Assembly: GCF_000935125.1 (NCBI RefSeq)
Contig: NZ_JRKI01000028.1
Coordinates: forward strand, 62,001 to 126,000
Source of the DNA: Streptomyces natalensis ATCC 27448
GTDB lineage: Bacteria > Actinomycetota > Actinomycetes > Streptomycetales > Streptomycetaceae
DNA length: 64,000 bases
Direction: 5' to 3'
Shown here: positions 8,238-15,745 of the stretch, in pieces
Numbering within the stretch: position 1 is the stretch's first letter
Layout: each line of letters opens with the position of its first letter
Translations under genes and position numbers: made by a program
The notes under the pieces: model-generated
What the model was told of the DNA's origin: nothing
Databases searched by the model: none
What the model saw: the letters and a program-made list of their open reading frames with translations, nothing else

Positions 8238-8603
8238 ATGCCTCGCCCCAGAATTCGCCACCTTGCTCTCTACGCCCGACGTCCGGAGGAATTGGTGCGC
8301 TTCTACGGTGACCATTTCGGCATGGAAACGCTTGCCACCGACAAGGACGGTAACTATTTCCTCCATGACGGCTATCTGACTCTCGCTCTGCTCAAAATCG
8401 ACATGGGAGGTGAGGCGCCCGCCGGAATGAACCACTTCGGATTTCATGTCGCCGACATCGCCGGGACCTGCAAAAAATTGGCACACGAAGACGTCGAGCC
8501 ACCTCAGCGTCGGACTTCCCCGCGCCCGTATGCCGAATACCGAGCCATCGATCCGGAGGGAAACTGGTTCGACTTGTCCGAGCACGGCTACGGAGTCGAC
8601 TAG
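8238..8603 (+). CDS. VOC-family (glyoxalase/dioxygenase fold) protein
   Basis: The ATG at 8238 follows GAAAGGA. The 121-residue protein is one paired beta-alpha-beta-beta-beta module: IRHLALYARRPEELVRFYGDHFGME at the start and DPEGNWFDLSEHG at the end. Possible metal ligands are His8 (RHLAL), His or Glu residues around GMNHFGFHVAD, and the Glu/Asp near the C-terminus. VOC proteins include glyoxalase I, extradiol dioxygenases and drug-binding resistance proteins, so it could be an enzyme or a self-protection binder for the product of this small operon. Confidence 0.85.
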   Translation: MPRPRIRHLALYARRPEELVRFYGDHFGMETLATDKDGNYFLHDGYLTLALLKIDMGGEAPAGMNHFGFHVADIAGTCKKLAHEDVEPPQRRTSPRPYAEYRAIDPEGNWFDLSEHGYGVD

Positions 8604-8798
8604 CTACTTGCCCCTGAAAAAGAACCCTTGAGCTTGCCGACGGTATTCGGCGTTGTCTCGACTCAAGTCGGACAGTCCATTTCGACCGGGGACACGGCGC
8701 CTCCAGCACACGCTTTTGGCTCGTTTTATGGTGTCCCTCTCTCACGGTCCGTCGGATCGGTGGGTCGACCTGCGCGAGGTGGATTCACTGCAGGCACG

Positions 8799-9863
8799 TC
8801 ACGCTCGTTTGGTGGCCACCACAAGGGTTTGGCCAGGGACCCGGCGCAGTGTCATCCGTCGCGACTGCCGGAAGCCCGCCTCCCGCAGCCATTCGTCCAG
8901 CTGGCCAACGGTGTAGATCGTTGCGGACGTCATGTGGAAGAAGAGGCTGAGGCATGCCGAAAACTGATCAGGCCGACGCCGACGGGGCCGGGCGAACAGG
9001 TTGAGCACAGCGATCCGGCCGCCTGGCCTGAGCGATCTGTTGACGTTCGAGAGAAGAGCCCGGATGTCGTCGGGCGGCAGAGGGTGAATCAGGTTGAAGC
9101 ACAGGGCGGCGTCGTAGTGGTCCGCCTCAAGGCTTGTGGAGCGGGCGTCGCCGCTGCGGTGCCGCACCAGGTGATCCATCCCGGTCTCGGCGATGATGCG
9201 TCGGCCCACTTCCGCGCTGCCGGGCAGGTCGAGGACCGTTGCCTGGAGGCCGTCATGGCGGCGGCAGAGTTCGGCGGCGAACCAGCCGTGTCCGCCGCCG
9301 ACGTCCAGCAGACGGCGGGCCCCCGCCGGCAGTCGAATCGCTCGGGAGACCGCTGGCGCGCTGAGGCGAGCCAGGTCGTACTGCCCGCCGATGTAGTCCT
9401 GCCAGAAGGTGTCGGTTTCCGCCCTTCCGCTATGGACATCCAATCCGGTTCCGGTGCGGATGATCTCCGGCAGGGCGGCCCACCAGTCCCAGTGCTCTAC
9501 GTTGCCGGCGACGCAGGCCGCGACGGGACGGGACGCGCCGGGGTCGAGCCAGCGTCGGGCGACGCCGCTGAGGGCGTAGGCGTCCGCGGGGCGAGTGAGG
9601 TAGCCCAGCGCATGCAGGCTGTCGGCGAGCAGGGCCGTGGAGCGAGTGTCGAGCCCCAGACCAGATGCCAACTCCTGGGCCTCAGCAGGGCCTTCGGCCA
9701 GGCGGGTGAAGACTCCGAGACGTACGCCTGTGATCAGCGCGACGGACAGTGCCATGCCGGCGAAGGCTTCGGCTGCCGGGCTGGGCGCGCGCTTCGTGGC
9801 GACACGCCCTGCTGAACCCCGGATGACCAGTACTCTCTCGTCCCTGCGGGCAGCACCAGTCAC
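8799..9863 (-). CDS. SAM-dependent O-methyltransferase (family 2, plant-type fold)
   Basis: The protein is about 354 residues, starting at a GTG at 9863. The N-terminal helical dimerisation/winged-helix region (LITGVRLGVFTRLAEGPAEAQELASGL) is followed by a SAM-binding domain with LLDVGGGHGWFAAELCRRH (about 190-208), QATVLDLPG, and a conserved FNLIHPLPPDD segment. In this family the latter usually holds the catalytic His-Asp pair. It is transcribed away from dxs across a 350-base region and is plausibly a tailoring enzyme of the terpenoid cluster, methylating a hydroxyl or carboxyl group. A separate role is possible since it is on the other strand. Confidence 0.85.
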   Translation of the reverse strand: MTGAARRDERVLVIRGSAGRVATKRAPSPAAEAFAGMALSVALITGVRLGVFTRLAEGPAEAQELASGLGLDTRSTALLADSLHALGYLTRPADAYALSGVARRWLDPGASRPVAACVAGNVEHWDWWAALPEIIRTGTGLDVHSGRAETDTFWQDYIGGQYDLARLSAPAVSRAIRLPAGARRLLDVGGGHGWFAAELCRRHDGLQATVLDLPGSAEVGRRIIAETGMDHLVRHRSGDARSTSLEADHYDAALCFNLIHPLPPDDIRALLSNVNRSLRPGGRIAVLNLFARPRRRRPDQFSACLSLFFHMTSATIYTVGQLDEWLREAGFRQSRRMTLRRVPGQTLVVATKRA

Positions 9864-9901
9864 GGGAGCCGTAGAACCCGGCGCCCGGACACTTGGTGGC
9901 T

Positions 9902-9944
9902 CGTTGAACGCCGTGGTCGCCGGGAGCGTTCAACACGTTCAACG
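9902..9944. promoter_or_regulatory. CGTTCAAC repeats between the methyltransferase and dxs
   Basis: The divergent promoter region carries CGTTGAACG at 9902-9910 and its inverted copies CGTTCAAC at 9927-9934 and CGTTCAACG at 9936-9944, the last two nine bases apart. This is a plausible operator array for a cluster regulator. The rest of 9864-10216 shows no gene; the dxs ribosome site (GGAAGAAG) lies just before 10217. Confidence 0.45.
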
Positions 9945-10216
9945 CCTGGACTGCCAAATCCCCTTGAGTACGGGATCTGACGGGGGCGTACTGGTAAGGC
10001 CACGCGACGAACGGTTCACTACAGGGCACTTTGACGCGGTGCAGCATGTGCGACGACAAGTGCCGGAAATATATGCCTTCACGGGTTGAGAGCACTTGCA
10101 GTCGGAGCGTGGAAGAGGCGCAGTGCGCGGGTGGCCACTGCGCGCTAGCGGCGGGAATCCGCCTCAGGTGAGCCGTTTGTAGGCCCTGAAGCATTCTCCT
10201 ATGGAAGAAGACTGCG

Positions 10217-12178
10217 ATGGCCAGTACTTCGGCAACACAAACAGACGAGTTGTTGCTGGACTCTGATATGGGTCCCGAGGCGGTAAAGCGTCTTCCAGCT
10301 GGGGCGCTTCCACTGCTGGCCGCGCGGATACGGGCCTTCCTCGTCGAGAAGGTATGCGCGACCGGCGGGCACTTGGGACCGAATCTCGGTGTGGTGGAGC
10401 TGAACATCGCCTTACACCGGGTATTCGATTCCCCGAAGGACACGGTGCTGTTCGACATCGGCCACCAGGGCTATGTCCACAAGCTCCTGACCGGCCGGGC
10501 CGGAAGGTTCGACAACCTGCGACAGGCGGGCGGCCTGTCCGGCTACCTTTCCCAGGCCGAGTCGCCGCACGATGTTATCGAGAACTCTCATGCCTCGACC
10601 GTCCTGTCGTACGCCGACGGCCTGGCCAAGGCCCGCCATCTGGCGGGCGAGAGCGACCGTGCGGTGGTCGCTGTTGTCGGTGACGGTGCGTTGACGGGTG
10701 GGATGTGTTGGGAGGCGCTGAACAACCTTGGCGCGGCTCCGGAACGTCCGGTCGTGATCGTTCTGAACGACAACATGCGCTCCTACGCCCCCACGATCGG
10801 TGCCCTTGCCGACCACCTCCAGCACCTGCGCAGCACCGGCCCCGACAGCATCGACTGGCTGGTTGAGGCCGGAGAGGGGAACAACAAGCCGCAGGCGGGT
10901 GCTGGCTCTGACTCGGGCGACGGCGCAGATCGCGGGAGCTCGGTTGGCCACCATGGCGGCGATGGCTCGGTGCTGCCGGGGCCGCTGCCGGTGGCTCGGA
11001 ATCTGTTCGGTCTCCTCGGTTTCGCCTATCTCGGCCCGGTCGACGGTCACCACTTGCCGTCGTTGGAAGAGGCCCTGTCGATGGCGCGGGACATGCGCCG
11101 TCCGGTGGTGGTGCACGCGGTGACAGTCAAAGGTCGCGGCTTCGCCCCGGCCGAGGGCGATGCGGCGGACTGTATGCATGCGGTCGGTGTCCTTGACCCC
11201 GCCACGGGCCGGCCGCGCACAGGCGGTGGCGCGCCGTCGTGGACGAGTGTGTTCGCCGACGAGCTGTGCGGGTTGGGCGAGCGGCACGATGACGTGGTGG
11301 CGATCACCGCGGCAATGCCGGGTCCGACTGGGCTGGCCCGGTTCGGCGGGCGGTTCCCTCACCGTTTTTTCGATGTAGGGATCGCCGAGCAGCATGCGGT
11401 GACATCTGCCGCGGGCCTGGCGCTGGGCGGCCTGCATCCGGTCGTCGCGGTCTACGCCACCTTCCTGGGCCGTGCTTTCGATCAGGTGCTGATGGATGTG
11501 GCACTGCACCGGCTGCCGGTGACATTCGTTCTGGACCGGGCGGGGGTGACGGGTCCTGATGGGCCGTCGCATCACGGGATGTGGGATCTGACGCTGCTGG
11601 GCGCGGTGCCGGGGATGCGGGTGGGGGTTCCCCGGGACGCCACCCGGCTGCGCGAACTCCTGGGCGAAGCAGTCACTCACTCCGAGGGGCCGACCGCGCT
11701 GCGGTTCCCCAAAGCCTCCGTTTCCCCGGACATCCCGGCCCTGGAACGTCACGGCCCCCTGGAGGTCCTCCACCGCTCCGCGGTGCGGGATGTGCTCCTG
11801 GTGGCGGTGGGCTCGTTGGCCGGGCCCGCGGTGGAAGCCGCCCAGTACTTGGAGGAGCAGGGGATCGGGGTGAGTGTGGCAGACCCGCGCTGGGTGCTGC
11901 CCGTGCCACCGGAACTCCTGGATCTCGCCCTGAAGTACCGGCTGGTGGTGACGGTCGAGGACAACACCCGGGCCGGTGGTGTGGGCACGGCCGTGGCGCG
12001 TGCGGTGGCCGATGCAGGCTCCCAGGTGCCCGTGCGGGTGCTCGGATTGCCAGGACGCTTCCTGTCCCACGGCACCCGTGCTGACATTCTGGCCGCTGCT
12101 GGGCTCACCGCCAAGGGCATCGCCTACTCCGTCCTGCGCGCCCGCGCCGACCGCCCCCACGTTGGAGCGGGGCAGTGA
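10217..12178 (+). CDS. dxs: 1-deoxy-D-xylulose-5-phosphate synthase
   Basis: The 653-residue protein condenses pyruvate and glyceraldehyde 3-phosphate, the first step of the MEP isoprenoid pathway. The thiamine diphosphate motif GDGALTGG...NDN spans about residues 155-185; GHLGPNLGVVELNIALH at the N-terminus and FDVGIAEQHAVTSAAGLA (about 390) with the catalytic EQH are typical of DXS. A Gly/Asp/Ser-rich linker (about 220-255) is longer than I expect. Codon 66 is TTA (10412-10414), so the first gene of the terpenoid operon is predicted to need the bldA tRNA. It overlaps dxr by the stop/start. As a cluster copy it presumably boosts precursor supply alongside a housekeeping dxs. Confidence 0.97.
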   Translation: MASTSATQTDELLLDSDMGPEAVKRLPAGALPLLAARIRAFLVEKVCATGGHLGPNLGVVELNIALHRVFDSPKDTVLFDIGHQGYVHKLLTGRAGRFDNLRQAGGLSGYLSQAESPHDVIENSHASTVLSYADGLAKARHLAGESDRAVVAVVGDGALTGGMCWEALNNLGAAPERPVVIVLNDNMRSYAPTIGALADHLQHLRSTGPDSIDWLVEAGEGNNKPQAGAGSDSGDGADRGSSVGHHGGDGSVLPGPLPVARNLFGLLGFAYLGPVDGHHLPSLEEALSMARDMRRPVVVHAVTVKGRGFAPAEGDAADCMHAVGVLDPATGRPRTGGGAPSWTSVFADELCGLGERHDDVVAITAAMPGPTGLARFGGRFPHRFFDVGIAEQHAVTSAAGLALGGLHPVVAVYATFLGRAFDQVLMDVALHRLPVTFVLDRAGVTGPDGPSHHGMWDLTLLGAVPGMRVGVPRDATRLRELLGEAVTHSEGPTALRFPKASVSPDIPALERHGPLEVLHRSAVRDVLLVAVGSLAGPAVEAAQYLEEQGIGVSVADPRWVLPVPPELLDLALKYRLVVTVEDNTRAGGVGTAVARAVADAGSQVPVRVLGLPGRFLSHGTRADILAAAGLTAKGIAYSVLRARADRPHVGAGQ

Positions 12179-13527
12179 TGACCGCCCGGCCGGTTCTCCC
12201 CCACGCGCCCGGCCGCTCCACCCGCGAGCCGCTGCGCCAGGGCGACACCCTGACAACGGCCGGGACGCCGATCGCGGTCGGTGGGGATGGTGGTGTGCGG
12301 ACGGTGGTGGTCCTGGGATCCACCGGTTCGGTCGGATCACAGGCACTGGACGTCATCACCGCGCACCCGGGCCGTTTCCGGGCGGTCGGCCTGGCCGCGA
12401 GTGGTGGCCGCCCCCGTGCGCTGGCCCGTCAGGCACTGCATACCGGGGCCGAGGTAGTGGCCGTCGCCGACGCCGGCGCTGTCGAAGACGTGAACGCCGC
12501 TCTTGCCACACTGGTACGGGAGAGCGGTGGGCCTCGCCGGCCCATTCCCAGAGTGCTGACCGGTCAGGAAGGATTGGCGGTGGCCGCCGCCTGGTCGTGT
12601 GACGTCGTGCTCAACGCCCTGCCTGGTGCCGCGGGGCTGCCGGCCACGCTGACCGCACTCGAAGCAGGGCGGCGTGTGGCACTGGCGAACAAGGAATCGC
12701 TGGTCACCGGGGGTGAGTTGATCCGGCGGGTGGCGAGGCCGGGGCAGATCGTGCCGGTGGACTCCGAACACAGCGCGATCATGCAGTGCCTGCCAGGCTG
12801 GGCGTACGCCTGCCCGGTGCCGGGCCTGCAGCGTCTGGTCCTGACGTGCAGCGGCGGCCCCTTCCGCAACCACGCCCCCGCACAGTTGGCTGCCGTAACC
12901 CCGGCGCAGGCCCTGAAGCATCCAACCTGGCAGATGGGCCCCCTGGTCACCGTGAATTCAGCAACCCTGGTCAACAAGGGCCTGGAGATCATCGAAGCCC
13001 AGATGCTGTTCGGCATCCGCTACGACCGCATCACAGCCGTCATCCACCCACAGTCCGCCGTCCATTCGATGGCCGAGTACGCCGACGGCTCCACCCTCGC
13101 CCAGGCGGCCCCGCCGGACATGCGCCTGCCCATCGCCACCGCCCTGGCCTGGCCCCACCGGCCACCCCCCGCCGTCATCCCGCCTCTGGACTGGACTCGG
13201 GCGCACGCCTGGGCCTTCGAGCCCGTCGACGAGGTGCGGTTCCCCGGCATCGCTCTGGCCCGCCACGCCGGCCGCCTGGGCGGCACCGCCCCGGCTGTCT
13301 TCAACGCAGCCAACGAAGCGGCCGTCGCCGCGTTTCTCGACGGCATCGTCCCCTTTCCCGCCATCGCCCAGGCCATCGAACACGCCCTCGACCGCCACAT
13401 CCCGGTCCCCGATCACAAGCTCACCCTCGGCGCGATCCGAGCCGCCGACACCTGGGCCCGCCAGCACACGCACGAGCACCTCCACCACATCACGCCCAGC
13501 CCCGCACACCAGGCGCAGGAGGTCTGA
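12178..13527 (+). CDS. dxr: 1-deoxy-D-xylulose-5-phosphate reductoisomerase
   Basis: This second MEP-pathway enzyme converts DXP to MEP with NADPH. The start is the ATG at 12178 (TGATG overlap) or the adjacent GTG at 12175. The nucleotide-binding LGSTGSVGSQALDVI begins near residue 45, so there is an N-terminal extension of about 40 residues beyond the usual start. The metal and substrate motifs VDSEHSAIMQCL, LTCSGGPFR, NSATLVNKGLEIIEAQMLF and HPQSAVHSM are all intact. It overlaps dxs and is followed two bases later by ispG. Confidence 0.96.
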   Translation: MTARPVLPHAPGRSTREPLRQGDTLTTAGTPIAVGGDGGVRTVVVLGSTGSVGSQALDVITAHPGRFRAVGLAASGGRPRALARQALHTGAEVVAVADAGAVEDVNAALATLVRESGGPRRPIPRVLTGQEGLAVAAAWSCDVVLNALPGAAGLPATLTALEAGRRVALANKESLVTGGELIRRVARPGQIVPVDSEHSAIMQCLPGWAYACPVPGLQRLVLTCSGGPFRNHAPAQLAAVTPAQALKHPTWQMGPLVTVNSATLVNKGLEIIEAQMLFGIRYDRITAVIHPQSAVHSMAEYADGSTLAQAAPPDMRLPIATALAWPHRPPPAVIPPLDWTRAHAWAFEPVDEVRFPGIALARHAGRLGGTAPAVFNAANEAAVAAFLDGIVPFPAIAQAIEHALDRHIPVPDHKLTLGAIRAADTWARQHTHEHLHHITPSPAHQAQEV

Positions 13528-13529
13528 AC

Positions 13530-14666
13530 ATGCCCGCCATCGACCTCGGTCTCCCCGCCCCACTCCCCACTACTCCGGTGCGCCGCCGCACCCGGCGAAT
13601 CCATGTCGGCGATGTCCCCGTCGGCGGCGGCGCACCGGTCTCCGTCCAGACCATGACCACCACCAACACCGCCGACATCGACGCCACTTTGCAGCAGATC
13701 GCGGAAATCACCGCCGCCGGCTGCGACATCGTCCGCGTCGCCGTCCCCTCCCAGGACGACGCCGACGCCCTCCCCGCCATCGTCGCGAAGTCCAAGCTGC
13801 CGGTGATAGCGGACATCCACTTCCAGCCCCGCTATGTCTTCACCGCCATCGACGCCGGCTGTGCGGCGGTGCGGGTGAATCCGGGCAACATCAAGAAATT
13901 CGACGACAGAGTCGCTGAGATAGCCGAGGCCGCCCAAGCAGCCCGTGTCCCGATCCGGATCGGGGTCAACGCCGGCTCCCTCGACCAGCGCCTACTGGCC
14001 AAACACGGCGCCGCAACACCGCAGGCACTGGTGGAATCCGCGCTGTGGGAATGCTCCCTGTTCGAGGAGTACGGCTTTCGCAACATCAAGATCGCTGTCA
14101 AGCACCACGACCCCATGACCATGGTCAGCGCGAACCGACTCCTCGCCCAGCAGTGCGACTACCCGCTCCACCTCGGCGTCACCGAAGCCGGTCCCACCTT
14201 CCAGGGCTCCATCAAATCCGCCGTCGCCTTCAGCATCCTCCTGTCGGAAGGCATCGGCGACACCATCCGCGCCTCCCTGTCCGCACCCCCGGTGGAACAG
14301 GTCAAAGCCGGCTGCCACATCCTGCAGTCCCTCGGCCTGCGCCCCCGCAAACTGGAGATCGTCTCCTGTCCCGGTTGCGGCCGACTCCAAGTCGACATCC
14401 ACCACCTTGCCGCCCGAGTCGAAGCCGCCTTCGACGGATTCCCCCACCCGCTGCGCGTCGCCGTCATGGGCTGCGTTGTCAACGGACCAGGCGAAGCACG
14501 CGAGGCCGACCTCGGAGTCTCCTGCGGCAACGGCAAAGGGCAGATCTTCGTTCATGGTGAAGTCGTCCGCACCGTACCCGAACACCGTGTGGTTGACGCC
14601 CTGATCGAAGAAGCCCTGAGCCTGACGGAAGACACCCCCTCCGCACCGGGAGGCGAAGGCTCATGA
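13530..14666 (+). CDS. ispG: 4-hydroxy-3-methylbut-2-enyl diphosphate synthase (flavodoxin/ferredoxin)
   Basis: The ATG at 13530 has GGAGG upstream. The 378-residue GcpE protein makes HMBPP from MEcPP using a [4Fe-4S] cluster. The N-terminal TIM-barrel pattern (VPVGGGAPVSVQTMTTTNT, VRVAVPSQDDA, IADIHFQPRY) and the C-terminal cluster domain (SCPGCGRLQVDIH and MGCVVNGPGEAREADLGV) are present with the three Cys ligands (CPGC and GCV). Overlaps the next gene by ATGA. Confidence 0.97.
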   Translation: MPAIDLGLPAPLPTTPVRRRTRRIHVGDVPVGGGAPVSVQTMTTTNTADIDATLQQIAEITAAGCDIVRVAVPSQDDADALPAIVAKSKLPVIADIHFQPRYVFTAIDAGCAAVRVNPGNIKKFDDRVAEIAEAAQAARVPIRIGVNAGSLDQRLLAKHGAATPQALVESALWECSLFEEYGFRNIKIAVKHHDPMTMVSANRLLAQQCDYPLHLGVTEAGPTFQGSIKSAVAFSILLSEGIGDTIRASLSAPPVEQVKAGCHILQSLGLRPRKLEIVSCPGCGRLQVDIHHLAARVEAAFDGFPHPLRVAVMGCVVNGPGEAREADLGVSCGNGKGQIFVHGEVVRTVPEHRVVDALIEEALSLTEDTPSAPGGEGS

Positions 14667-15745
14667 CGGCCCTGTCCCTGTCCGCCCCGTCCATCGACCT
14701 GGCCTCCGTACCCACTCACGTCGACGGGGTGCTGCGCGAGTTCCTCGACTCCAAGACCCGAATCGCACAGGAAACGCGCATGCCCACCGATCTCCCCGGC
14801 ACCCTGCAAGGATTTCTGGACGCGGGCGGGAAACGGCTGCGCCCCATGCTGTGTGTGATCGGCTGGCACACGGGCGGCGGCCAGGGCGACCTCGCTCCCA
14901 TCGTGCGGACGGCTGCGGCACTGGAGATGTTCCACGCCTTCTGTCTCATCCACGACGACATCATGGACCGCACCCCGACTCGTCGTGGACAGCCCACCGT
15001 CCACCACGCTCTCGCCGCCCGCCACCCCGGCAGGCTCGGCCTCGACGCGGCATGGTGGGGTATCAGCGGCGCGATCCTGGCCGGCGACATGGCCCTGGCC
15101 TGGTCCGACGAACTCCTGCACGGTGCGGGCCATCCGCCCGCCCGGCTCACCGCCGCACGTCGTGTGCTTGAGGCGATGCGCGAAGAGGTCATCTACGGCC
15201 AATACCTGGATCTCACAGCTCCTTTGGGGCCCATGGATGACGTGGCCGCAGCCCTACGCGTGATCCGGTACAAGACTGCGAAATACACCATTGAGCGTCC
15301 CCTGCACACCGGGGCCATCCTCGCAGGAGCCGAACCCGCCCTCCATGAGGCCCTGACGGCCTTCGCGTTGCCGCTGGGGGAAGCCTTCCAGCTCCGCGAC
15401 GACCTGCTGGGCATATACGGCAACCCGAACCAGACCGGCAAACCCGTCTTGGACGACCTTCGTGAAGGCAAGCACACCGTCCTGCTCGCGCTGGCCGCCC
15501 AGCGCGCCACCTCCGTCCAACGACGGCACCTGTACCAACTGGTGGGCGATCCGGACCTGGCCGAAGACGGCGCGGCACACATCCGGGACGTCCTCGACGC
15601 CACCGGGGCCCGCGCCACCGTGGAGAACATGATCAACAACTGCTACGGACAAGCCCTCACCGCACTGAGGAACATCCCTTGCCCACCCGCCGCGGCCGAT
15701 GCCTTGCGGCAGGTCGCGGCCCTCGCTACGGAGCGCGCGTCATGA
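14663..15745 (+). CDS. Polyprenyl diphosphate synthase (GGPP/FPP synthase)
   Basis: This 360-residue trans-prenyltransferase has FARM HDDIMDRTPTRRG preceded by AAALEMFHAFCLI (about residues 90-110) and SARM QLRDDLLGIYG (about 245). It joins IPP to allylic diphosphates to give the cyclase substrate. The residues upstream of the first Asp motif (Met-Phe-His-Ala-Phe) fit actinobacterial GGPP or FPP synthases; chain length cannot be fixed by eye, but these cluster-borne IdsA-like enzymes usually give GGPP, which would make the product a diterpenoid. Coupled to ispG and ispH by four-base overlaps. Confidence 0.92.
   Translation: MTALSLSAPSIDLASVPTHVDGVLREFLDSKTRIAQETRMPTDLPGTLQGFLDAGGKRLRPMLCVIGWHTGGGQGDLAPIVRTAAALEMFHAFCLIHDDIMDRTPTRRGQPTVHHALAARHPGRLGLDAAWWGISGAILAGDMALAWSDELLHGAGHPPARLTAARRVLEAMREEVIYGQYLDLTAPLGPMDDVAAALRVIRYKTAKYTIERPLHTGAILAGAEPALHEALTAFALPLGEAFQLRDDLLGIYGNPNQTGKPVLDDLREGKHTVLLALAAQRATSVQRRHLYQLVGDPDLAEDGAAHIRDVLDATGARATVENMINNCYGQALTALRNIPCPPAAADALRQVAALATERAS

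Noticed and set aside
10412..12346. A 644-codon minus-strand frame opposite dxs
   Set aside because: Antisense shadow; dxs on the plus strand has all catalytic motifs.
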